DNA from: JBNKDD01 sp050288085
Lineage (GTDB): Bacteria > Chloroflexota > Anaerolineae > Aggregatilineales > UBA3940
Direction: 5' to 3'
DNA: 17,893 bases
NCBI GenBank assembly: GCA_050288085.1
Contig: JBNKDD010000102.1
Location: forward strand, 1-17,893
Below are positions 7,182 to 13,479 of this stretch, one piece after another. Made by a program: the position numbers and the translations under genes. The notes below the pieces were generated by a model that saw only the letters and a program-made list of their open reading frames with translations, had not been told where the DNA came from and did not search any database. Numbering within the stretch: the stretch's first letter is position 1; every line of letters starts with the position of its first letter.

Positions 7182-8048
7182 ATGGTGGTCGAATGCCCAC
7201 AATGCGGACATACCAACGAGCCTGGTGAAGATCGGTGCGCGAAATGCGGCATCAATCTTGAATGGGCACTTGAGCGTGGTAGTAAATATTGGTTGGAGGA
7301 TACAGCAACCCGGCACCCTTTGATCCTTGCGTCTGAGGATGAACCTGGACTGCTGATGATCTACAGTATGATTCTTGAACCTGATGGCTACCGGATTGCT
7401 ATGGCATCAGACCCATTTGCCACAATCGAGTTAGCCGAGCGTTTCCATCCCGACCTGATTATCACAGACTTCATGAAGCCCTATATGAACGGTGCCGAGA
7501 TGGTCTCTCGCCTCAAATCCAATCCTGCCCTACGGGATATTCCTGTAATTCTGATAACAGCAGGCAATGACTACTGGAGGGTTAGCAGGGCAGTGGCGGC
7601 AGGCGTGACGCGCTGGCTCCATAAACCCTTTAAGCCACCAAGCTTGATTACCGTCGTCGCGTCGGTTCTGTCCGGGGATTTTCTTCCGTTGGTTTTGCTC
7701 GTCCACGATAAGACAATTAGACAATTACCCCAATCCCTCGTCGAGAACTTCCGCATCCTGAAACCAACCCCACACGAAGAAATCTTTCGCGGAGCCAGGC
7801 AGTTAAATCCAGACTTGATAGTGATAGGTGTTGATCAATCAGGTCGAACAGATGGATCTGGGATGGAGATTCTTGCCGAGCTAAAAGCCAGTGATGATAC
7901 CAGAAACATACCAGTAGTGATGTGGGCGGATGAGCTTGAACCAGGGTTGGATCGGCAGGCCATTGAGATTGGAGCGCACACAGTCTACACCGGCCCACCC
8001 GACGGGGAAGCATTGGCGGAGGTGCTGCGGTCGGTGCTGGGGGAGTAA
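7182..8048 (+). CDS. Zinc-ribbon receiver protein, unit B1 of a tandem array
   Basis: A 288-residue protein of unknown specific role. A four-cysteine zinc ribbon (C5, C8, C19, C22; CPQCGHTN...CAKCG) is followed by the conserved stretch LEWALERGSKYWLE. A receiver domain spans about residues 45-165. It has an acidic pair in ASEDEP, phospho-acceptor D96 in IITDFMKP, T126 and K148 in LHKPF, so it should be phosphorylatable. A second receiver-like domain spans about 168-288 (FRILKPTPHEE, LNPDLIVIG, NIPVVMWAD, GPPDGEALAEVLRSVLG). There the position equivalent to the acceptor Asp is G216 and the catalytic Lys is missing, so it is a pseudo-receiver. There is no DNA-binding or enzymatic output domain. 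AGGA at 7172-7175 supports the start. The next unit begins 12 bases after the stop, in the same frame. Confidence 0.85.
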   Translation: MVVECPQCGHTNEPGEDRCAKCGINLEWALERGSKYWLEDTATRHPLILASEDEPGLLMIYSMILEPDGYRIAMASDPFATIELAERFHPDLIITDFMKPYMNGAEMVSRLKSNPALRDIPVILITAGNDYWRVSRAVAAGVTRWLHKPFKPPSLITVVASVLSGDFLPLVLLVHDKTIRQLPQSLVENFRILKPTPHEEIFRGARQLNPDLIVIGVDQSGRTDGSGMEILAELKASDDTRNIPVVMWADELEPGLDRQAIEIGAHTVYTGPPDGEALAEVLRSVLGE

Positions 8049-8060
8049 GGGAGTAAAACA

Positions 8061-9872
8061 ATGGCGGACGATTCGGCGGTCGAATGCCCACAGTGTGGAC
8101 ACACCAACGAACCCGATGAAGAGCGGTGTGTGAACTGCAACCTTGACCTCGAATGGGCGCTTGAGAATTGGGACAAATGCGTGAGCGGGCCAGCAGAATC
8201 TTACCCACCGCTGATTCTCCTATCGGATGACGAGGTAGGAGCACTGACGCTGATTGGAATCATGATGGAACGGGCAGGTTACCGGGTTGCTAAATCACAT
8301 GATGCTTACGAAACTCTCGATCTGACCGAGCACTTTGTGCCCGACCTGATCATCACGGACATAAGTAAGCCAGGCATGAACGGCATCGAGATGACCTCTT
8401 TTTTAAAATTTGATCCTGATCTGCGAGACATCCCGGTGATGATCCTCTCTGCAAAGGGTGATGCCGAGTCAGTTGCTGAAGGAATGGCGGCTGGCGCGAT
8501 CCGCTACCTTTCCAAGCCCATACTACACCACAATCTGATCGGTGTCATTGCCTCAGTCCTGTCCGGGGATATCCTCCCTTTGGCGATGTTTGTATCTGAC
8601 AAGAAAGAATCTGTGTTGCCTGCATCCCTTTTCGAGAACTTTGAAATCCTGACAACACAATCACGTGGCGAGGCCATCCGCGAGGCCAGACGGCTGAATC
8701 CAGACTTGATAGCGATCGACGTTCACCTGCCACAAGAGTCCTGGTTGGAAATATTAACCGGACTCAAAGCCAACGAAAATACAAAACATATACCAGTCGT
8801 GATCATGGCTGATGATACGCCTCCACTCAGGCGTCTTTACATCCGTTGGCGTGCCCGTGCGTTAGGAGCGCACACGGTTTATTTCGATTCGCTTAACTCC
8901 GAGAGGCTGCCTGATGTGTTCCAGGCTGTGCTGAGGGAGAAACGAGGGACAACAATAGCAGATAAGCCACAAATCGAGTGTCCACAATGCGGCCACTTGA
9001 ATCGCCATAACGCAGTGATGTGTATGTATTGTCACATTGATCTCGAATGGGCGCTTGAGCTCGGAAGCCAGTATTGGTTGGAGCCAGCCGAGACCCGCCC
9101 TCCATTGATCATGTGGTCTAGCGACAAACCTGAACTACTAAGTCACTATAGAAAAATTCTTGAACCAGAAGGCTACCGGGTTGCCATGGCACCTTACGCA
9201 TTTAATACTATTCGACTGGCTGAGCGTCTCCAACCTGATCTGATCATCACGGATTTTGCAAAGCCAGCTGTGAATGGTGTAGAGATGATCACTCATCTTA
9301 AGACTAATCCAGCTTTCCGAGATATCCCTGTGATTCTGCAAACCAAAGGTCACGGCTATTTGGGCATTAGCAAAGCACTGGAAGCAGAAGCAACCCGTAT
9401 CATCCCAAAAACCTTTTATTATTTTTCTGATGACAATCTGGTTGCTGACATCAAGTCGGTTATGTCTGGTGAGTCTTTCCCTTTGGTCATGATTCAAATC
9501 TCGTGGGTCTTCGTTAGGAAGTCCATAGTTCCCAACTATACCCAATATAGGATGTGCCAGGATGTCAGCCATGAAGGTTTTAATGTCTGGCCTTTATGGT
9601 ATCGGGAAGACCCTGTCCGCATGGCAAGGTTATTCAATCCAGCCGTGCTCACAATTGCATACCACCTGTGCGAAGCAGATGGCTTAGAGCAGCTAACTCG
9701 ATTCAAAGCCGATCCACAGGTCGGCAGTACACCGGTCGTGATGTGGTTCAAGGAGCCTGCCCCAGAGTTGGAGCAGCAGGCCATGCAATGTGGTGCGCAG
9801 GCCGTTTACACCGGCCCACCCGACGGGGAAGCATTGGCGAAAGTTCTCCGTTCGGTGTTGGGGAAGATATAA
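8061..9872 (+). CDS. Fused double zinc-ribbon receiver protein (units A1 + B2)
   Basis: A 603-residue protein made of two complete units. Unit A1 (residues 1-293) has a zinc ribbon (C9, C12, C23, C26), a receiver with an intact pocket (SDDE, D100 in IITDISKP, serine in ILSAKGD, K152 in LSKPI) and a second receiver keeping an aligned Asp (D220) but no Lys. Unit B2 (about 299-603) has a second zinc ribbon (C307, C310, C321, C324). Its first receiver has D398 and a Lys, but only one acidic pocket residue, and KP has become KT. Its last receiver has A533 in place of Asp. The linker EKRGTTIADK matches the stop-spacer-start region between the B1 and A1 genes. The C-terminus is nearly identical to that of the B1 protein. 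There is no classical output domain. A signalling or scaffold role is an inference. Confidence 0.85.
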   Translation: MADDSAVECPQCGHTNEPDEERCVNCNLDLEWALENWDKCVSGPAESYPPLILLSDDEVGALTLIGIMMERAGYRVAKSHDAYETLDLTEHFVPDLIITDISKPGMNGIEMTSFLKFDPDLRDIPVMILSAKGDAESVAEGMAAGAIRYLSKPILHHNLIGVIASVLSGDILPLAMFVSDKKESVLPASLFENFEILTTQSRGEAIREARRLNPDLIAIDVHLPQESWLEILTGLKANENTKHIPVVIMADDTPPLRRLYIRWRARALGAHTVYFDSLNSERLPDVFQAVLREKRGTTIADKPQIECPQCGHLNRHNAVMCMYCHIDLEWALELGSQYWLEPAETRPPLIMWSSDKPELLSHYRKILEPEGYRVAMAPYAFNTIRLAERLQPDLIITDFAKPAVNGVEMITHLKTNPAFRDIPVILQTKGHGYLGISKALEAEATRIIPKTFYYFSDDNLVADIKSVMSGESFPLVMIQISWVFVRKSIVPNYTQYRMCQDVSHEGFNVWPLWYREDPVRMARLFNPAVLTIAYHLCEADGLEQLTRFKADPQVGSTPVVMWFKEPAPELEQQAMQCGAQAVYTGPPDGEALAKVLRSVLGKI

Positions 9873-9883
9873 TCTTATAATAA

Positions 9884-9890
9884 AGAGAGG
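9884..9890 (+). promoter_or_regulatory. Ribosome binding site fixing the A2 start
   Basis: AGAGAGG lies 5 bases before the ATG at 9896. The in-frame GTG at 9890 overlaps this site, so the ATG is the likely start. This gives the N-terminus MADKSAVECPQC, parallel to MADDSAVECPQC of unit A1. Confidence 0.7.
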
Positions 9891-9895
9891 TGTAT

Positions 9896-10438
9896 ATGGC
9901 AGATAAGTCAGCGGTCGAATGTCCACAATGCGGACACAATAGCGATTCTGGTGAAGCGCGGTGCACAAGCTGCGGACTCGATCTCGACTGGGCGCTTGAA
10001 AACTGGGACAAAAGCGTAAGCGGATCAGCCGGATCACACCCACCGCTGATCCTGTTAGCCAACGACGAGTCTGGCGCACTGAAGTTGTTGGAGATTATGC
10101 TCCATCGTGGTGGCTACCGGGTGGTGACAGCACATGATGCCTATGAGGTGCTTGACCTGACCAAGCACTTTGTGCCTGATCTGATCATTACGGATGACAT
10201 GATGCCCGGTATGCGCGGTTCCGATATGATCCCGCATCTGAAAGCTGTTCCCGCTTTGCAAGATGTGCCGGTCGTCATGCTGTCCTCAAGGGGCGATCAT
10301 GAATCGATCTGTGCGGCCCTGGATGCAGGCGCGTTCTGCTTCCATCCGACGCCAATTCTATATCAAGACCTGTGTGCGCTCGTCGAGTCGGTTCTGACCG
10401 GTGAGGATAATTTCCCGAAGGGGTGTATCTGGAACTGA
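9896..10438 (+). CDS. Zinc-ribbon receiver protein, truncated unit A2
   Basis: A 180-residue protein, most similar to the A1 half of the preceding protein. The zinc ribbon is intact (C9, C12, C23, C26), followed by LDWALENWDKSVSG. The receiver keeps D100 in IITDDMMPG. One acidic pocket residue has become Asn (LANDES), and the position matching catalytic K152 of A1 is T152 in HPTPIL. Phosphotransfer is therefore doubtful. The protein ends with VLTGEDNFPKGCIWN, exactly where the other three units enter their second receiver-like domain, so this module is lost. The gene begins 23 bases after the fused gene. A convergent lipoprotein gene ends 18 bases beyond its stop, so the truncation may mark the edge of the duplicated segment. 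Confidence 0.82.
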   Translation: MADKSAVECPQCGHNSDSGEARCTSCGLDLDWALENWDKSVSGSAGSHPPLILLANDESGALKLLEIMLHRGGYRVVTAHDAYEVLDLTKHFVPDLIITDDMMPGMRGSDMIPHLKAVPALQDVPVVMLSSRGDHESICAALDAGAFCFHPTPILYQDLCALVESVLTGEDNFPKGCIWN

Positions 10439-10456
10439 GCGGCCAGCGGACTCGAA

Positions 10457-10984
10457 TCAGGGATCAACCATGTCAGTGATTATTGAAACGTAGATCAATT
10501 TCCTCTCTCTGATGTCGATCTCGTAGTGCACCCCATGATGTGGAGTTGACCACTGATCAAAGGCCAGAACATTGTTGTCCAACCAGGTCAGTCTGGAAAA
10601 TGGCCGCCCCGGTTGAAATGGGCCTTGAAGCTCATAAACCTGATTCGTTTCAAACTCTTCGACGAAAATTCTATAACGCTCGTCAACGACAATAAATGCT
10701 TGTGTATCTTGAACTGGATTCACAACAGCCTCTTGTTGTTCAGATGGTGGCAGGCTGTCGACCTCAACAAATTCGAGACTTTTTGCTACCTCTGTGGAAA
10801 AGTTTTCATCCTCAATTTCTAAGACCGGGAAATCTCGCTGATATTCAACCGGCGTTGCTGTCGCAGCAGGGCGATCTTCTTGTATCTGACACCCGGTCAG
10901 CGCAAGGCAAAGCACAGACAACAAAGGGATAGCAACCTGTCTGTTCCTTAGAAACTTTGATCGTCCTGGTTCTTTTGCTGACAT
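10457..10984 (-). CDS. Putative lipoprotein of unknown function
   Basis: A 175-residue protein with a basic N-terminus (KFLRNRQ), a hydrophobic stretch VAIPLLSVLCLAL and the lipobox LTGC with C32. This predicts signal peptidase II cleavage and lipid anchoring. An acidic, low-complexity region follows (about residues 35-90). The C-terminal part includes FSRLTWLDNNVLAFDQW and YEIDIRERKLIYV, which resembles one or two blades of a TolB/WD40-like beta-propeller, but it is too short for a full propeller. It converges on the receiver array and is transcribed away from the DUF6585-like pair. No enzyme motif is visible. A remnant of a longer propeller protein is possible. Confidence 0.7.
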   Translation of the reverse strand: MSAKEPGRSKFLRNRQVAIPLLSVLCLALTGCQIQEDRPAATATPVEYQRDFPVLEIEDENFSTEVAKSLEFVEVDSLPPSEQQEAVVNPVQDTQAFIVVDERYRIFVEEFETNQVYELQGPFQPGRPFSRLTWLDNNVLAFDQWSTPHHGVHYEIDIRERKLIYVSIITDMVDP

Positions 10985-11055
10985 ATAACACAGGATATCA
11001 CCGGTCCAAATTGGATGCCAAAGGGCTCATAGCATTTCTCTTTCTGTTTTCCCTC

Positions 11056-11085
11056 TAGACTGCAAGATCATTTCTCCTATATAAT
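11056..11085 (+). promoter_or_regulatory. Sigma-70-type promoter of the DUF6585-like gene pair
   Basis: TAGACT at 11056-11061 (4 of 6) and a perfect TATAAT at 11080-11085 are separated by 18 bases. Transcription would begin near 11092 and leave a leader of about 100 bases before the ATG at 11191. Confidence 0.6.
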
Positions 11086-11121
11086 GATGTTGTTTTTGGG
11101 TCACCGTTCCCTCCTTTACGC

Positions 11122-11158
11122 CTGCCCAATAATCGGGCAGATCGTCTCCGGGCGATCT
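11122..11158 (+). promoter_or_regulatory. Two overlapping hairpins in the 5' leader
   Basis: CTGCCC at 11122-11127 pairs with GGGCAG at 11135-11140. AGATCG at 11139-11144 pairs with CGATCT at 11153-11158. The second stem uses the last two bases of the first, so the two cannot both form completely. This may be a leader control element or chance; no known riboswitch class was recognised. Confidence 0.35.
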
Positions 11159-11190
11159 GGTGGGGATTTTGGATTGAGGGAAAAACACCA

Positions 11191-11985
11191 ATGGACAACT
11201 CAATGAATGCTGTTGATGACGACCCGGGGCCACCTCTCGAGGAGTATGGGGCGGCGCTGTGGAGGCTCGGCGGGCTGGCTCTGTTATCAACTGCCGTAAC
11301 ACTGCTGCTGCTCGTCTTCTGGATTCAGGATGTTAAAGAGGATAACAGCCTGCTGATCGCTGCGTGTGGTGTTCTAGCACCTTTCTTCGTTTTTACGATC
11401 TACCGGCTGGTGCTGTTGTTCTTATGCTTTGGCCACGATATTACTTTCTACGAGGAAGGTATCTATATCTCCCAATACGGGAAGAAATACCAGTTTCGAT
11501 GGGAAAACATTGAAAAGGTCTATCATATCAAAGTGATATACCGCGCAAGGATCAGGGCTTTGCCGCTGTACGGGCGTATACCGATATTTCTGGGGGAAAG
11601 CCATAAGATCGTTCACCGTGCGGGGGGATCAGTTATCATCCGCCCGCAGTACGAGCAGTTTCACAAGATGGCCAAAGCGATTCATATGAACGTGGCGATG
11701 CACAAGATTCCCAGTGCAATCGAAACCCTGAAGGGCGGTGGGTTCCTGGACTTTGAGACGATGCGGATCACGCGGGAAGGTATCCGCTTTCGCGACGGGA
11801 ACAACAGCCGGATGGCCTGGGGGGACGTTGGTAAAGCTGGCATCTGGCGGGACAAAATCCGGGTGAGCAGCAAAGGATTGGGATTGGACGGTGTGTCTGT
11901 TCCTTTGTCGGAGACGGCTAACCCGCACCTGTTCTTTACCTTTGTGGAGAAGGTGACAGCCTCGAAGCAGCAGTCCGGCAGATGA
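11191..11985 (+). CDS. DUF6585-like membrane protein, first tandem copy
   Basis: A 264-residue protein of unknown function. After a short acidic N-terminus and the motif LEEYGAALWRLG come two transmembrane segments at about residues 26-47 and 54-81. A cytoplasmic region follows with a PH/GRAM-like pattern: ITFYEEGIYISQYGKKYQFRW, ENIEKVYH, then a second similar half with LDFETMRITREGIRFRD, WGDVGKAGIW and IRVSSKG. The C-terminus has ETANPHLFFTFVEKV. I recognise the pattern as resembling the DUF6585 family, from memory only. The ribosome site GAGGGA at 11176-11181 precedes the ATG. The paralogue starting 54 bases downstream is probably in the same operon, under the promoter at 11056. Confidence 0.75.
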   Translation: MDNSMNAVDDDPGPPLEEYGAALWRLGGLALLSTAVTLLLLVFWIQDVKEDNSLLIAACGVLAPFFVFTIYRLVLLFLCFGHDITFYEEGIYISQYGKKYQFRWENIEKVYHIKVIYRARIRALPLYGRIPIFLGESHKIVHRAGGSVIIRPQYEQFHKMAKAIHMNVAMHKIPSAIETLKGGGFLDFETMRITREGIRFRDGNNSRMAWGDVGKAGIWRDKIRVSSKGLGLDGVSVPLSETANPHLFFTFVEKVTASKQQSGR

Positions 11986-12024
11986 CCGGTGCGATTCGGG
12001 GCTGGTTTCAGGGGGATCTGGATC

Positions 12025-12032
12025 AGGGGAGA
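12025..12032 (+). promoter_or_regulatory. Ribosome binding site fixing the GTG start of the second copy
   Basis: AGGGGAGA lies 7 bases before the GTG at 12040. The flanking sequence there (AGAAGTGGACTTTACAAT) resembles that around the ATG of the first copy (CCAATGGACAACTCAAT). This supports 12040 over the in-frame GTG at 11989. Confidence 0.65.
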
Positions 12033-12039
12033 ACCAGAA

Positions 12040-13401
12040 GTGGACTTTACAATAGAACAAACAAAGGAAGAGGGGCAAGGTCGGAGCACGCCCAACTACC
12101 TCTTTGCGTTTGGGGCCGGTATCCTGGCGGCAATTGTCATCTCTCCGGTTCACCGGCTGGTTGTCGCTGCGTTTTATGATGGCGAGTATTTTTGGGACAT
12201 CCCAATTTTACTGCTGTTGGTTGGCGTTGCAGTTGGCTTTGCGATGCGGGGGGCCGGTGGTGGACAGGCAGATTTTATCCTGGCGATCCTGGCCGGGTTG
12301 GTTGCCCTGATTGGCTGCCTGCTGAGTGAATACCTCCTCTATCACTTTATGGTGAACCAATACAGAATAGCAGAGGGCCTGGGCAAAGTGCTCTTATTCC
12401 AACCCCCTATGATCATCCTCTTGTTGTTGTTGGAATATTTTTCGCTTAACACTTTCTCGCTTGCCATCTCTGTGATCAGTGCTGGAGCTGCCGTCTATCT
12501 GTGTGCCAAAAGGGATATCTGGTCAGGGGTGCGTTGGAGTGCCGATGCCGGTAAACGTGGTTTTCCTGTTTTTTCAAAAAAAGCACAACAGGCCCCAGCT
12601 CCGGCAGTCCGCACCGCTTTTGACGCGCCCCCTACATCGGGAATAGTTGTTCCGGAAGGGGCCTATGACCTGGGCAGCCCCATTCGGGAGTATGGCCCGG
12701 CGCTGTGGAAGTTAGGCAGTATCACACTGCTCTCTACTGCTATGCTGCTTTTTGTGATTTATGCGGCGTTCTTTTCGATGGGGGCTGAGGATATTTTCAC
12801 CCCGATGTTGATGGTCGCTCCTTTTACCGGATTCGAGGTCTATTTGTTGGTGCTGCTATTCAACAGCCTTAACAACCAGATCGTCATCTTTGAGAATGGC
12901 ATTTCGATTTCCCAGCGCGGTAAGGATTACCTGTTTCGCTGGGAGGATGTTGAGAAGGTCTACCACGACAAGCAGGTGCATCAACAGGGGTTGATTCCCA
13001 TTACGACGAAGCACACTTACCGGCTTTGTCATCGTGACGGAAGTGAGGTTCTCATCCGCCGTTGGTATGAAAAGATCAATGAGTTGGGCAGCACCATTCA
13101 CGAAGCCGCCACCGAACGCCAGATTCCGCGGGCTATCGAAACGCTGAGACGTGGTGAGTCGCTCGACTTTGAGACAATGTCCATCACGCGGGAGGGCATC
13201 CACTTCAATAACAAAAAGAAGACCTTCATTCCCTGGCCGGAGATTGATAAGGCAACCGTCATGCAGGGTACCATCCGGGTGACCCGTAAGCCGCGAGGCC
13301 GCGGTGGTCCAATGGTCACCATGTCGAAGACGGCTAACCCGCACCTGTTCTTTACCTTTGTGGAGAAGGCAACAGCCCCGAAGCGGCAGCCCGGTGCGTA
13401 A
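12040..13401 (+). CDS. DUF6585-like membrane protein with extra multi-pass N-terminal domain
   Basis: A 453-residue protein when started at GTG 12040. Residues ~20-155 form an added membrane domain with about five hydrophobic segments (YLFAFGAGILAAIVISPV, PILLLLVGVAVGFAM, FILAILAGLVALIGCLL, PPMIILLLLLEYF, SLAISVISAGAAVYLC). A basic and Ala/Pro-rich linker follows at about 156-205. From about 207 it parallels the upstream gene: SPIREYGPALWKLG, two transmembrane segments, IVIFENGISISQRGKDYLFRW, EDVEKVYH, LDFETMSITREGIHF, WPEIDKATV, and TANPHLFFTFVEKA. Function is unknown. It may sense or organise at the membrane through the PH-like part, which is inference. It shares a 42-base identical block with the upstream gene near the 3' end and is followed by a strong terminator. 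Confidence 0.75.
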   Translation: MDFTIEQTKEEGQGRSTPNYLFAFGAGILAAIVISPVHRLVVAAFYDGEYFWDIPILLLLVGVAVGFAMRGAGGGQADFILAILAGLVALIGCLLSEYLLYHFMVNQYRIAEGLGKVLLFQPPMIILLLLLEYFSLNTFSLAISVISAGAAVYLCAKRDIWSGVRWSADAGKRGFPVFSKKAQQAPAPAVRTAFDAPPTSGIVVPEGAYDLGSPIREYGPALWKLGSITLLSTAMLLFVIYAAFFSMGAEDIFTPMLMVAPFTGFEVYLLVLLFNSLNNQIVIFENGISISQRGKDYLFRWEDVEKVYHDKQVHQQGLIPITTKHTYRLCHRDGSEVLIRRWYEKINELGSTIHEAATERQIPRAIETLRRGESLDFETMSITREGIHFNNKKKTFIPWPEIDKATVMQGTIRVTRKPRGRGGPMVTMSKTANPHLFFTFVEKATAPKRQPGA

Positions 13402-13422
13402 CGAACCAACCGTTTAAGGCTG

Positions 13423-13451
13423 GAGACGCGCTTTGAGGTGCGTCTCTTTTT
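13423..13451 (+). terminator. Intrinsic terminator after the DUF6585-like pair
   Basis: A 9-bp stem, GAGACGCGC with GTGCGTCTC (one G-T pair), has the loop TTTGAG and is followed by TTTTT. It lies 21 bases after the stop codon and faces the convergent acyltransferase gene. Confidence 0.88.
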
Positions 13452-13479
13452 GATTCAGTAGATCCTCGCCGAGTTACGG

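Larger units (their letters stand above)
7182..10438 (+). repeat. Tandem gene array of four zinc-ribbon receiver units (B1-A1-B2-A2)
   Basis: Four diverged copies lie head to tail: 7182-8048 (B1), 8061-8939 (A1), 8955-9872 (B2) and 9896-10438 (A2, truncated). Type B units share GSKYWLE/GSQYWLE, ILEP-GYR(I/V)AMA, LAER--PDLIITDF-KP and NPA-RDIPVIL. Type A units share ALENWDK-VSG, AHDAYE/SHDAYE, LDLT-HFVPDLIITD and GD-ES. The order alternates B-A-B-A, which suggests that a two-gene unit was duplicated. A1 and B2 are fused into one reading frame. Confidence 0.85.

Noticed and set aside
11989..12039. GTG at 11989 as start of the second DUF6585-like gene
   Set aside because: There is no ribosome site at good spacing and the N-terminus is not similar to the first copy. 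GTG 12040 has both.
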